Below, piece after piece: positions 38,322 through 48,498 of a DNA stretch of 64,000 bases. Position 1 is the stretch's first letter. Every line of letters starts with the position of its first letter. Source of the stretch: DASQDN01 sp963833675 (GTDB taxonomy: Bacteria > Acidobacteriota > Terriglobia > Bryobacterales > Bryobacteraceae); assembly GCA_963833675.1 (NCBI GenBank), contig CAWHYW010000014.1, forward strand, positions 26,589 to 90,588, given 5' to 3'. The notes below the pieces were generated by a model. The model was not told the origin of the DNA. It made no database searches and saw only the letters and a list, made by a program, of their open reading frames with translations. Position numbers and translations under genes: made by a program.

Positions 38322-40946
38322 GTGTTAGAGCGCCAAACCCGTATTCTGTTGAAATGTCTGTTGCCGCTGCTCGCCGTCATCTCGGGGCTCGCGCAGCAAC
38401 AACAGCGGCCGCCGGAGAAGGCGACGCCGGCAGGCTCTGAATCAACCGAGAATCGAAAGCGCATCGAATTGAACCTGCTCGGGAAGGAAGACGCTGCCGC
38501 GGGAGAGAGCCGCCGCAACGAGAACGTGCAGTTCAACCTTATCGACAATAACGCGCTGAAAGAACTCAACGTACGATTGGGAGCAACCGCGACAATCGTC
38601 AACGCATTTCAGCCGGATCGCAGTTACTTCGGTTCGGAGTTCGGTCGGCCTCCTTCCACGATTCTGGCGGTCAAACCTTTCGCTGCATCCAAATGGCATG
38701 GGAGCGTTTTCGAGAGTCACCAGAACAGTGTGTTCAGTTCGCGTTCCTTCTTCCAGGTAGGCGATGTACAGCCGGCGCATGACAATCGTTATGGATTTAC
38801 CACTGGTTTTGTGCCATGGCGGCACGGGTACATCTCAGTACATGGCGGACAGGAAAGCATCCGAGGCAGCGTAAACGGCAATGTCCTCGTACCGCTGCCG
38901 ACCGAGCGGACACCTTTGGCTACTGACCCTGCGGTTCAAGAAATAGTGGCAGGCTTCCTCGCGGGATATCCTTCCGCTCTGCCGAACCGGACCGATATCA
39001 ATCCGCGCCAACTGAACACGAATGCGCCGCAAAGGATTGACGGACGTGACGCCGGAATCATGATCGAGCACGATCCGAGTTCGCGAGATCGGTTGATGGC
39101 GACGTATCAGTTCGTCGGCCAGGTCGTTCAGGCATTCCAATTCGTCGCCGGCCAGAATCCTGACACCGATACTAAGTCTCACCGCGCACGCCTGACCTGG
39201 ACACGAGATTGGTCGAATGCAACGCTGACGTCGCTCTCCGGCGGTTTCGATCGGGTCGGCTCGCTACTCGTTCCTGACTCAACTTCTCCTGGACCGACCA
39301 TCGCCGTGTCGGGATTGGCCACGCTGGGTCCGTCCTCCGTAATCCCGATCAATCGGGCGTTCAACACCTTTCGTTATGAAGGAAACGTGACGAGTGTCCG
39401 CGGGAGACACACGTTAATTGCCGGAGCAGGATTGCTACGGCGGCAAGATAACGGCGCCGAGGTGGATGCGCATCGCGGATACTTCTCTTTCACGGGCGAT
39501 TTCGGCAGAAGCGGCATCGACAATCTACGTTATGGGACACCGTCGCAGTACATCGGCTCGGTTGGGGATGTTCATCGTGGTTTTCGGCAATGGATGCCGG
39601 AGATGTATGCCGGCGATAACTGGAAGGTAAGCTCGCAGTTGACGTTGAATTATGGGCTCCGCTATGAAATCGCCGGCGGTCCGATCGAGGTCAACGGGAT
39701 AAATACCATTCCATACGATTGCGATTGCAACAACATCGCGCCAAGGTTCGGATTCGCCTATCGCTTGCATGATCGCTGGGGAGTGCTGCGAGGAGCGTAT
39801 GGCGTGCAATTCGGCGATATCTTTCCGGTCACATATTCGCAAGTTCGCTTTTCTCCTCCGGGTAGCGTCAAGCTGGTGGTACAAACGCCGGACCTGACAA
39901 ATCCGTTTGGTGGTCTTAAACAGGGTGGCGAGTCCCCTGATGTTCGCGGAAACCTGTATCTGCTCGACCCGGAACTCGCGACACCTTACTCTCAGCAGTA
40001 CAACTTCAGTTGGGAGTTGGATCTCGCGCGACATTGGCGAGTTCAATTGGGTTATGTGGGAAGTCGATCGAACAAACTGTTGATCATGTGGTATCTAAAT
40101 CGTGGGCAGCCGGTCCCCGGAATACCTCAGACAACCGCGACCATCAATGCGCGGCGGGCAAACCCCGATCTGGCTGAAATCCGATATGTCCTGAATGGCT
40201 CGCGCGGCTCCTTCGATGCGGGCCGCGTCACACTGCTCGCTCCACGCTTCCGTGGACTGACCATGGAGGCTGTCTATACATTCAGCAAGGCCATCGACCT
40301 GGGAGCCGACTACACCAACACCGCATATGACGCAGATTCCCGCTTATCCCGGAGCCAATGGGAGTTTGAGACGCAGAAAGATCGTAAAGCGCTCAGTCGG
40401 TTTGATCAGCCACACTCGTTTCTATTGCGAACCAGTTACGATTTTCCCGGAAAGCACCAGGGATGGTTGGGGACTACGCTAAACGGTTGGATCGCGTCGG
40501 CCGTATTTCTGCTCAGGAACGGCACGCCCTTCGGAGTAACTACCTTCGACGGTCCGGGGTACGGAAATGTCGACGGCAATGGCGGCGATCGTCCTAACCT
40601 CATCGACACATCGCTATTGGGTCGGACCGTAGGCAATCCCGATACCTCAGTCCGTCTGCTGCCGAGTTCCGCGTTCAGCTTCATGCAGCCGACCGATCAC
40701 GGCGGCAACCTCGGCGTGAACACCTTCCGACGTGGCAGCATCCGCAATTTAAACGCGGCGATCTCAAAGACCTGGTCGCTCTGGTCAGAAACAAAGCTGT
40801 CTTTTCGAGCGGAGTCTCTGAACCTGACCAACACACCACAATTTGCTGAACCCGGAAGCATATTAGGAAGTCCGGAATTTGGAACGATTACGAATACTTT
40901 AAACGATGGCCGGACTTTCCGGCTGAATCTTACGGCTTCATGGTGA
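38322..40946 (+). CDS. Outer-membrane beta-barrel, TonB-receptor-like, without regulatory N-domain
   Basis: An 874-residue protein with a leader (LLKCLLPLLAVISGLA) then a charged segment and a long barrel that ends NLTASW with a terminal aromatic residue. Barrel motifs match Oar-like receptors (KWHGSVFESHQNSVFSSRSFF, LTLNYGLRYEIAGG, NFSWELDLARHWRVQLGYVG, FSKAIDLGADY). The CarboxypepD_reg domain is missing, and the plug is reduced to a short stretch (VQFNLIDNNALKELNVRLG). The gene starts with GTG placed directly after the MFS stop (TGAGTG), implying coupled translation. It could be a receptor with a shortened plug or a passive outer-membrane channel. Confidence 0.82.
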   Translation: MLERQTRILLKCLLPLLAVISGLAQQQQRPPEKATPAGSESTENRKRIELNLLGKEDAAAGESRRNENVQFNLIDNNALKELNVRLGATATIVNAFQPDRSYFGSEFGRPPSTILAVKPFAASKWHGSVFESHQNSVFSSRSFFQVGDVQPAHDNRYGFTTGFVPWRHGYISVHGGQESIRGSVNGNVLVPLPTERTPLATDPAVQEIVAGFLAGYPSALPNRTDINPRQLNTNAPQRIDGRDAGIMIEHDPSSRDRLMATYQFVGQVVQAFQFVAGQNPDTDTKSHRARLTWTRDWSNATLTSLSGGFDRVGSLLVPDSTSPGPTIAVSGLATLGPSSVIPINRAFNTFRYEGNVTSVRGRHTLIAGAGLLRRQDNGAEVDAHRGYFSFTGDFGRSGIDNLRYGTPSQYIGSVGDVHRGFRQWMPEMYAGDNWKVSSQLTLNYGLRYEIAGGPIEVNGINTIPYDCDCNNIAPRFGFAYRLHDRWGVLRGAYGVQFGDIFPVTYSQVRFSPPGSVKLVVQTPDLTNPFGGLKQGGESPDVRGNLYLLDPELATPYSQQYNFSWELDLARHWRVQLGYVGSRSNKLLIMWYLNRGQPVPGIPQTTATINARRANPDLAEIRYVLNGSRGSFDAGRVTLLAPRFRGLTMEAVYTFSKAIDLGADYTNTAYDADSRLSRSQWEFETQKDRKALSRFDQPHSFLLRTSYDFPGKHQGWLGTTLNGWIASAVFLLRNGTPFGVTTFDGPGYGNVDGNGGDRPNLIDTSLLGRTVGNPDTSVRLLPSSAFSFMQPTDHGGNLGVNTFRRGSIRNLNAAISKTWSLWSETKLSFRAESLNLTNTPQFAEPGSILGSPEFGTITNTLNDGRTFRLNLTASW

Positions 40947-40983
40947 CTCACAAAGCGAGAATCGAATACGGATCTTATTCAGA

Positions 40984-42391
40984 ATGAGACACACACTCTT
41001 AGCAATCACACTGACCTGCCTGCCTCTGTTAGCGCAACACAAATTCCGGGCCGGCGCCGCCGCAGCCGACATCACGCCCCAGGAATGGCCGGTGCGTGTT
41101 ATTGGAAACTTCGGTCTGACAATGGCCAACTCCGCGCACGATCCGCTCCATGCGCGCGCGGTGGTCCTGGAAGGCGGCGGCACGAAGATCGCGATTACGC
41201 TTGTCGATAGCTGCTACCTCAAGCGCGAAGAGATGGATCGCGCGAAAGCTCTTGCGTCCAAGCGGACCGGCATTCCGACAAATCGAATGCTGATATCGGC
41301 GACTCACTCCCATTCAGCGCCTCCGTCGAAAGCCGCCAAAGGGAATGCGCTCGAGGAGCGATATGTCGAAAGGCTCGTATCGCAGATTGCCGAAGCGATA
41401 ACCCAAGCGAATGCCCGGCTCACGACGGCTCGAATTGGATGGACTGTCGTTCCTGTTCCTGACGAGTTATTCAATCGCCGCTGGTTCATGCGTGAGGGCG
41501 GCCTGCCGCCCAGCCCTTTCGGTGAAACGACGGATAAAGCGCGGATGAATCCGCCAGCAGGTTCGAGTGATTTGATCCACCCGGTGGGAGGTACCGATCC
41601 CGGCTTTTCGATCGTTTCTATTCGAACCGCCGAGGGCAAGCCACTTGCCATACTCGGTAATTATTCGCTGCACTACGTCGGTGGTGTTCCCGGACCTGAA
41701 GTGTCAGCCGACTATTTCGGAGAGTTCTCGAAGCAAGTCGCGCAGCGAGTCGCGCCAGGCGACACATCGTTTGTTGCAATGTTGACGAACGGCACCAGCG
41801 GCGACGTGAATAATGTCGACTTCATTCACCCGCGTCCGCGCAGCCAACCTTACGAGCGCATCGGCCTGGTCGCGGGCAAGCTGGCGGCTCGCGCGGCTGA
41901 AGCCGCGAACACCATCAAGTACGAGGACACAGCGCCGATCCGCATGGCGGAGAAGGAACTGAGACTTCGGTACCGGCGTCCGACTCCGGAACAACTCACA
42001 TTTGCACGCGCGGCGCTTGAACAGAAAGATGAAAGTAAACTTCCACGTAATGCGAAGGCTTATGCCGAGCGTGCGATAGAGCTGAATGAAGGCCCCGAGT
42101 TCGCTGACTTAAAGTTACAAGCGATTCACATAGGCGGTCTCGGCATTGCTGCAATTCCATGCGAGGTCTTCACAGAGATCGGATTGACGATCAAGGAACT
42201 GAGTCCTATGAGGCCGACGTTTACGTATCGAACTTGCCAATGGCCATTACGGATATCTGCCAACCCCGCGTCACTTCGACTTAGGGGGCTATGAGACATG
42301 GCTCGGCACCAATCTGCTGGAGCGGGATGCGTCCGTAAAGATCACTCGAACAATCCTGGAACTGTTCAATCAAGTACAAGGAGCAAAGTAG
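40984..42391 (+). CDS. Neutral/alkaline ceramidase-like secreted enzyme, one frame break
   Basis: A roughly 468-residue exported protein (leader MRHTLLAITLTCLPLLA). It shows AGAAAADITPQEWPV at the mature start, ISATHSHSAPPS with the metal-binding histidines, LGNYSLHYVGG and MLTNGTSGDVNNVD, the ceramidase N-domain pattern. One extra base near 42,226 breaks the frame; the other frame continues with ELANGHYGYLPTPRHFDLGG and ends at TAG 42,389-42,391. It is the second protein of this fold in the window but has a different sequence and neighbourhood. It sits between a barrel gene and an unrecognised secreted protein gene on the same strand. True ceramidase activity is not shown. Confidence 0.83.
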
Positions 42392-42405
42392 CTTCGGAGT
42401 CGCAG

Positions 42406-43614
42406 ATGACAACTCGTAGAGAATTTCTCGGTAGCGCGGCGTTGCCGCTGTTCGGGAGGGATGAAGAGGCGCCCGCAAAGCGCATCGCTGCGGTAGTCAC
42501 GGAATACCGGCATAACTCTCATGCTGATGTCATCGTCGGCAAATACTTAGAAGGCTTCCGCCAAAACGGACAACCGCCCGGCCCGCACTCCAAAATTGTG
42601 GCAATGTACACGGCGCAGGTTCCGAAGAACGACATGAGCCGGGAAATGTCGCGCAGGCACAACGTGCCGATCTTTCCAACAATCTGGGAGACCTTAACGC
42701 TTGGTGGTGACCGGCTCGCTGTCGACGGTGTACTCCTCATTGGTGAGCATGGGCAGTATCCGTGGAATGAGAAAGGGCAACACCTCTATCCTCGATACGA
42801 ATTGTTCCTGGAGATTACCGACGTTTTCCGCGCTAATCACAAGAGCGTTCCAGTTTTCAGTGACAAGCATCTATCCTACAGTTGGCTGAAAGCTCGCCGG
42901 ATGGTCGAGATCTCGCGCGAGCTGAAATTTCCGTTGATGGCCGGCTCTTCGATCCCGGTGAGCTACCGGCCAAAAGCTGTTGACCTTGAATGGGGCGCTA
43001 AAGCCAAACATGCGGTCTCTATCTTCTATGGCGATCCGGACGCATACGGCTTTCATCTTTTAGAAGGGCTGCAGTGCATGGTGGAGCGCCGGCACGGTGG
43101 CGAAACGGGTGTCAGCGCTGTTCAGTACATCGAGAAGCAAGCGATGTGGGATTGGGTGGCGCAAACTCCGTGGGCTGAAAAGCTGTTAGACGCCGCCCTC
43201 GCCCAAGCGATCCATCGCAAAGCTGGTGATCCTCGCCTGTTGGGTAAAGACGCATACGCCTATCGCATTTGGTACCGGGATGGCTTGGAAGCCGCTGCGT
43301 TCATGATGAACGGCGTAGCACAGGACGCAGCGACCGCCGTGGAGGTAGAGGGCCAATCGGAGCCTGTCGCTACCCTGATGTGGCTCGAGGAAGATCGCCC
43401 GTTCCAACATTTCGGATGCCTCGTTCAGGCGATTGAGCAGATGTTTGAAACCGGTAAGCCTACGTATCCCGTCGAACGGACCCTGTTGACCAGCGGGGTA
43501 CTCGAAGCAATGCTCAATTCGAAGTTTCGACAAGGCTCACGCATTGAAACGCCATACCTGACTGTAAAGTATATGGCTCCAAAACGCGGGTTCTTCTGCA
43601 CCAGTAAATGGTAA
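42406..43614 (+). CDS. Secreted protein of unknown function, Tat-like leader
   Basis: I do not recognise this 402-residue protein. It starts MTTRREFLGSAALPLFG, a twin-arginine-like leader of short length, followed by IAAVVTEYRHNSHADVIVG, which has a beta-alpha-beta look but no GXGXXG motif. Other clear features are GVLLIGEHGQYPWNEKGQ, FSDKHLSYSW and MAGSSIPVSYR. The C-terminal 120 residues are rich in predicted sheet (LMWLEEDRPFQHFG, TPYLTVKYM). It starts 14 bases after the ceramidase-like gene and is very probably co-transcribed with it. Homologues could be uncharacterised oxidoreductase-like proteins; this is a guess from the fold pattern alone. Confidence 0.75.
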   Translation: MTTRREFLGSAALPLFGRDEEAPAKRIAAVVTEYRHNSHADVIVGKYLEGFRQNGQPPGPHSKIVAMYTAQVPKNDMSREMSRRHNVPIFPTIWETLTLGGDRLAVDGVLLIGEHGQYPWNEKGQHLYPRYELFLEITDVFRANHKSVPVFSDKHLSYSWLKARRMVEISRELKFPLMAGSSIPVSYRPKAVDLEWGAKAKHAVSIFYGDPDAYGFHLLEGLQCMVERRHGGETGVSAVQYIEKQAMWDWVAQTPWAEKLLDAALAQAIHRKAGDPRLLGKDAYAYRIWYRDGLEAAAFMMNGVAQDAATAVEVEGQSEPVATLMWLEEDRPFQHFGCLVQAIEQMFETGKPTYPVERTLLTSGVLEAMLNSKFRQGSRIETPYLTVKYMAPKRGFFCTSKW

Positions 43615-43641
43615 GAAAGCCTCTCATTCTGATCAATTTGC

Positions 43642-43670
43642 TTGACTCAGCCCAAAGCGCGTGCTATTTC
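43642..43670 (+). promoter_or_regulatory. Candidate sigma70-type promoter for the second TonB receptor
   Basis: TTGACT (43,642-43,647) and TATTTC (43,665-43,670) are separated by 17 bases and lie about 40 bases before the receptor ATG. The -35 is good and the -10 is weak. Confidence 0.4.
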
Positions 43671-43708
43671 TCATCTAAATCTGACGTTTTTGCTTTGAAA
43701 GGCGGGTC

Positions 43709-46700
43709 ATGCTCGACAGAAAGAGTCTCTTACCTTTTGTGGCGCTGTTTTTTAGCGCGGTCGTTAGCGCACAAACCGATTTCGCTACGATTCGCGGAGT
43801 AACGCTCGATCCGAGCGGCGCGACGATTCCGGCCGCAAAAATCGATATAACCAATCTGAGCACCGGCCTTTCTCGAGAGACAGTAACCAGCTCGGGAGGA
43901 GAATATGAGATTCCTTACCTCCCGGCCGGGACGTATCGGTTGACGGCTACCGGAGCCGGTTTCAAAAAGTTTGTCGCCGATAACCTGCTGCTCTCGAGTC
44001 GGGAGACGCGGCGTCTGGATCTCACACTCGAACTCGGAGAGGTAGGAAGCACGGTCGAGGTAAGTGCGAACGCGGCGGTTATAGAGACAGAAGGTAGCCA
44101 GGTAGCAGCGGGCTTCACTTCGCAAAAGTATCGGGACAGTCCGAATAGTCTCAGTTTCTTCCCGCAGTCGTACATGCTGAGCCTTCCAGGGGTTCAGGCG
44201 CAAGGCGGCGGGTTCACCCTGCGTATCGCCGGACAACCATCCAATCAGATTGTGGAAGCGCTCGATGGCGTGCCTAGCGACGGGCCTGTAAACCTCGTGC
44301 AGAACATGAACGATTTCGAAGAACTCCAGGTGGTCGGCGCGAATAACTCAGCCGAGTTCAGCCGGGTTACCAACTTCAGCATGTCCGGAAAGAGCGGCAC
44401 GAATGCGTTTCATGGTTCAGCTTTCTACGATTTCACGAGTTCGGCACTTGCCTCGCGCAGTTTCTTCGACGCGCAAAAGCCCGCAAGCCATCAACATCGG
44501 GGCGGTGTCAATTTCTCCGGCCCGATCAAGCGGAACAAGACGTTTTTCTACGCTGCCTATTACTACGAGGCGGTCCCTGGTAGCGCATTCTACAATCGCA
44601 CTGTCCCGCCGGACGCATTCCGACGTGGTGACTTTTCTCAGCTTCTCAACCAAACGAACCCAGTCACGATCAAGGATCCTCTGACGAACCAGCCATTCCC
44701 CGGCAATATCATTCCTTCGAGCCGGTTCAACGAGTTGTCAGCCAAGGTTCAGAACAGCTATATTCCTCAGCCCAACCAGGGATCCTCAACGAGTCTGAGC
44801 AATAACTTCGGATTCAATTTCCCCTGGCCCAGCGACCTCTTCAAGTGGAATTCCACAACCGATCGCATCGACCATCACTTCAGCGATAAGAACACTCTGT
44901 ATGGACGGTATATCAATCGCATCACGCCGTACGTTCTGGCCGGTAGCTTCCCGGATGTGGGAACTTGGACGCGATATCGCTACCATCATTCGATCGTTAT
45001 CTCCGACACGCATATCTTCTCCCCTACGCTGGTAAACACAGCACGGTGGGGTTGGATCAAGGACTACATCAACGATGGGGACACGATCTCTGGTGTAACA
45101 CCTGTCAAAGCTGACGCAGTAGTAAAGGACATCGGCCTGCAAGGGGTCAATCCCAAAGGCTACAGCGCGATGGGGTTCCCACAAATGGACATCACGGGTT
45201 TCACCTCGCTTGCAGTGCAGCCTGGCGGTCTTAACACCAACGCTCGGAACTACGATTACTCGGACTCGATGACTTGGAACTTCGGCTCTCACGTTTTGAA
45301 GTTCGGCGGCGAGTTGCGTACCTTCCGGACATTTAGTGGGACGATCCCAACGGGCACGTATGGTCAGTTCGCCTTCAACGGATCGCTATCAGGCAATGCG
45401 TACGCGGATTTTTATCTGGGCCTACCTTATAGCAGTACCCGTTTGAATCCGCTCACGGAACGCGCGCAACGTTCCTATGAGCTTGGGCTCTATATCACCG
45501 ATACGTTCAAAGCGACACGCAAACTGACTCTCGACTATGGCCTGCGATGGGACTATTTCGGCGCTTCGACTTACCGGGACGGGCTGCAATATAACTGGGA
45601 TCCTGCCACGGGCAACATCGTGGTTCCGGAATCGGAGCTGAGTAGCATCAGTCCTCTCTTCCCGACCAATTCAATCAAGGTGGTTGGTGGGCAGGCCGTC
45701 CCCGATCCCGATAAGAAGAATTTTCGGCCTCGAATCGGCGTAGCATATCTGCTAAACGACAAGACGGTTCTGCGCGGCGGTTATGGCATTTACAGCGAGA
45801 CGTTGGGCGCGTTCGTGGGCAATGTTACCGGAGGCTTAGGGGCATTAGGCAATACCGGACCGTTCCAGCTTGCCGAGACCTTCATCAACACCATCCAGAA
45901 CGGCCAACCGTTATTCTCGTTCCCGAATCCGTTCCCGGCAGCTCCTGGTACGGTGGCATCCCAGAGCGCTTCGGGATTTCCGCTACAGATCCACAACGGT
46001 CTGATTCACCAATACAACCTCACCTTGGAACGACAGATTCACGACATCGGCATTCGCCTGTCTTACGTCGGCTCTCGAAGCCATGGCCTCCACTATGCGC
46101 TATCGACCAACAAGCCTCAACCAAGCCTGACGACTTTCACGGCTAGCCGGCGGCCGTATCCACAGTTTGTAAATACGAACTATCTACAGCAGGATGGAAA
46201 CGCCAAATACGATTCCTTCCAGGTCGAAGCGCGTAAGCGAGTTGGATTTTTCATCGTAGACGGGCACTACACGTTGGCGAACAATTTCGGCGACTACTTC
46301 AATCTGGAGAACCCCTACTCACATAGCTTCTGGAATCGAGATCAATACACTTCAAGACACCGCGCCGTCATCAACTCGATCGTAGACTTGCCGTTTGGAC
46401 GCGGTCGCCAGTTCATGACAAACGCGCCCGCGCCGGTTGACTTCGCGCTCGGCGGATGGCGTTTGACATGGATCACTGTGCTGCAAAGCGGTCAGTACTT
46501 TACACCCACTTATTCCGGATCTGACCCGTCGAATACCAACACGGTCGGTGGAATTCCGGACAGAGTCGGGAATGGCAATCTGGCGCCTGACGATCGGCAC
46601 GTGACGCAATGGTTCGATCCGAGCGCCTTCACGGTCCCACAACCCGGTCGCTTCGGGAATTCAGGAGTTAATATCCTCGAAGGCCCCGGCATCAGTCAAC

Positions 46701-46930
46701 AGAACGTTAGTGTGACGAAACAATTCAAGATCACGGAGCGCTTCAAAGCTGAGTTCCAGACGTTGATACTGAACTTGTTCAACTCTCCAACATTCAATTT
46801 CCCGGCTAACAACATCTCGGTACCCGGTCAAGCGGGCCGGCTCACAACCGTGCTTGCGCAAGGCGATCCCGGTAACGCGACTGTGGTCAGCAATCGTTGG
46901 ATAACAATGCGGCTGCGCCTGGTATTTTAG
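43709..46930 (+). CDS. TonB-dependent receptor with CarboxypepD_reg domain
   Basis: A 1,073-residue outer-membrane receptor of the Oar-like type. A signal peptide (residues 1-21, ending VVSA) is followed by a CarboxypepD_reg domain (ATIRGVTLDPSGATIPAAKI, YEIPYLPAGTYRLTATGAGF), a plug (EALDGVPSDGPVNLVQNM, VTNFSMSGKSGTNAFHGSAF) and a long barrel with repeated strands ending LRLVF. It likely binds and imports a glycan or glycopeptide using TonB energy. It comes after the ceramidase-like and unknown secreted genes on the same strand but has its own promoter-like sequence. Its stop overlaps the end of the convergent arabinofuranosidase gene by four bases. Confidence 0.9.
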   Translation: MLDRKSLLPFVALFFSAVVSAQTDFATIRGVTLDPSGATIPAAKIDITNLSTGLSRETVTSSGGEYEIPYLPAGTYRLTATGAGFKKFVADNLLLSSRETRRLDLTLELGEVGSTVEVSANAAVIETEGSQVAAGFTSQKYRDSPNSLSFFPQSYMLSLPGVQAQGGGFTLRIAGQPSNQIVEALDGVPSDGPVNLVQNMNDFEELQVVGANNSAEFSRVTNFSMSGKSGTNAFHGSAFYDFTSSALASRSFFDAQKPASHQHRGGVNFSGPIKRNKTFFYAAYYYEAVPGSAFYNRTVPPDAFRRGDFSQLLNQTNPVTIKDPLTNQPFPGNIIPSSRFNELSAKVQNSYIPQPNQGSSTSLSNNFGFNFPWPSDLFKWNSTTDRIDHHFSDKNTLYGRYINRITPYVLAGSFPDVGTWTRYRYHHSIVISDTHIFSPTLVNTARWGWIKDYINDGDTISGVTPVKADAVVKDIGLQGVNPKGYSAMGFPQMDITGFTSLAVQPGGLNTNARNYDYSDSMTWNFGSHVLKFGGELRTFRTFSGTIPTGTYGQFAFNGSLSGNAYADFYLGLPYSSTRLNPLTERAQRSYELGLYITDTFKATRKLTLDYGLRWDYFGASTYRDGLQYNWDPATGNIVVPESELSSISPLFPTNSIKVVGGQAVPDPDKKNFRPRIGVAYLLNDKTVLRGGYGIYSETLGAFVGNVTGGLGALGNTGPFQLAETFINTIQNGQPLFSFPNPFPAAPGTVASQSASGFPLQIHNGLIHQYNLTLERQIHDIGIRLSYVGSRSHGLHYALSTNKPQPSLTTFTASRRPYPQFVNTNYLQQDGNAKYDSFQVEARKRVGFFIVDGHYTLANNFGDYFNLENPYSHSFWNRDQYTSRHRAVINSIVDLPFGRGRQFMTNAPAPVDFALGGWRLTWITVLQSGQYFTPTYSGSDPSNTNTVGGIPDRVGNGNLAPDDRHVTQWFDPSAFTVPQPGRFGNSGVNILEGPGISQQNVSVTKQFKITERFKAEFQTLILNLFNSPTFNFPANNISVPGQAGRLTTVLAQGDPGNATVVSNRWITMRLRLVF

Positions 46931-48474
46931 ACGAGCTTTGTCTTCAGCATCGTATAGGAATGCGCAGGGAACGAATACCGTAAGCTTCGTCCCTGCGCAT
47001 TAGCCGAGCGGGACTCGGCCTTCACTTTCATCGATCCGAAATCGTTCTCGGACTTGATATCGGGTCCGTTCACTTCGGACACTTCGACCGGACCGGCGAA
47101 GCTCTTGTCTTGCGCTTCAAACGTCGTTTCGATCGCCTGATCTTTGTGGCGGTTCACCACATTGATCACGAGGACGCCGTTGTCATAGGAGGCGGAGACG
47201 TCCAAATACGGCACCGCGTCAAAGCGCTTGCTTTCGTATTTCGGAACATCTACGAGTAGCTGCAATGCTTTCCCCTTCGTGTTATTTGCAAACAGCTGCA
47301 GCGGGTAATAAATGGTCTGCAGGAACATCCCTTCTTTGTTGGTAAAGATGGGAGCGATCACATTTACCATTTGCGCCATGTTGGCGATCTTCACGATGTG
47401 AGCATTGTTGACAAATGTATTCAGGAAGGTGGCGACTACGAGCGCATCTTCCAAGTTGTAACGCTCCTCGAGAATCCGCCTGCCGCGTTCTTGTGAGCCG
47501 CGAGCACGATACCAAACGTTCCATTCGTCCCAAGCGATGTAAAGCCGTTTGCTTCGCGGCTCGCCGGATAATGCCGCGTTGATGACCCCTTCCGTCGTTC
47601 GGATCCGTTCCTGCAGATCCAGTGAACTGGCTAAAAACTCACCGAAGTTATTTTCGCGATTCCCTACGTACATATGAATTGCGAGATAGTCGATGTGGCG
47701 TTTCAGGTGCTCGAGAACCGTGCGGTTCCAGCCGATCCAATCGATACCGGGACCGAAATTGGAAGAACCGGCGGCGATGAGTTTGATATTCGGATCCGTC
47801 CACTTCATCAGCTTCGCCGCTTCCAGCGCGTACTTGCCGTAATCATCGGCGCTTCGATGGCCCATCTGCCATGGCCCATCCATTTCGTTGCCCAATCCCC
47901 AGTAAGTTACCTTCCAGGGCTCCTGTCGTCCATTCTTCTTACGAAGCCGAGTCATCGCTGTGTCGGCGGATGAATTAACGTATTCGACCCATTGCTGCGC
48001 TTCCTCCCATGTACCGGTGCCGAGGTTGGCAGCCACGTAAGGTTCCGTCTTCAGCATCTCGGCATATTGCAGAAATTCGTGGGTTCCGAATCGATTGCTC
48101 TCGACCGTGCCCCACGCCATTTCCAGTCGCGGCGGACGCTGGTCGCGCAGTCCGATCCCATCTTTCCAGTGGTAGTTCGAGACGAAGTTGCCTCCCGGCC
48201 ACCTTAGGAGCGTGACGTTCAGTTTCCGCGCCGCATCGAGAACATCGCGGCGATATCCGTTACTATCCGACAGCGAAGAGCCTTCATCGAAAACACCGCC
48301 CTCGATACAGCGGCCGAGATGTTCGATGAAGTTTCCGTACAATTTAGGATCTATATCGCCAATCGTGCGTTCCGTGTCGATCTTGATCCGCGCTCGCAGC
48401 CCATTCTGCTGAGCTCTCACGAGGGCAGGTGTTGCGATCAGCGAGGTGGTAAAGGCGCGGCGGGTTATCGACAT
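46927..48474 (-). CDS. Alpha-L-arabinofuranosidase, GH51
   Basis: A 515-residue enzyme of glycoside hydrolase family 51, which releases terminal arabinofuranose from arabinan and arabinoxylan. The N-terminal strand DPKLYGNFIEHLGRCIEGG, the acid/base motif GLGNEMDGPW (about residue 197) and the nucleophile region AWDEWNVWYRARG (about residue 317) are present, followed by a C-terminal beta domain. A Tat-like leader (SITRRAFTTSLIATPALVRA) predicts export, whereas most bacterial GH51 enzymes are cytoplasmic; periplasmic action is inferred. It is the last gene of a five-gene minus-strand operon with DUF1501, DUF1549/DUF1553, enolase-superfamily and cupin genes. Confidence 0.92.
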   Translation of the reverse strand: MSITRRAFTTSLIATPALVRAQQNGLRARIKIDTERTIGDIDPKLYGNFIEHLGRCIEGGVFDEGSSLSDSNGYRRDVLDAARKLNVTLLRWPGGNFVSNYHWKDGIGLRDQRPPRLEMAWGTVESNRFGTHEFLQYAEMLKTEPYVAANLGTGTWEEAQQWVEYVNSSADTAMTRLRKKNGRQEPWKVTYWGLGNEMDGPWQMGHRSADDYGKYALEAAKLMKWTDPNIKLIAAGSSNFGPGIDWIGWNRTVLEHLKRHIDYLAIHMYVGNRENNFGEFLASSLDLQERIRTTEGVINAALSGEPRSKRLYIAWDEWNVWYRARGSQERGRRILEERYNLEDALVVATFLNTFVNNAHIVKIANMAQMVNVIAPIFTNKEGMFLQTIYYPLQLFANNTKGKALQLLVDVPKYESKRFDAVPYLDVSASYDNGVLVINVVNRHKDQAIETTFEAQDKSFAGPVEVSEVNGPDIKSENDFGSMKVKAESRSANAQGRSLRYSFPAHSYTMLKTKLV

Positions 48475-48498
48475 GTGGTGTCAGTTGCGAGTTCCGCT

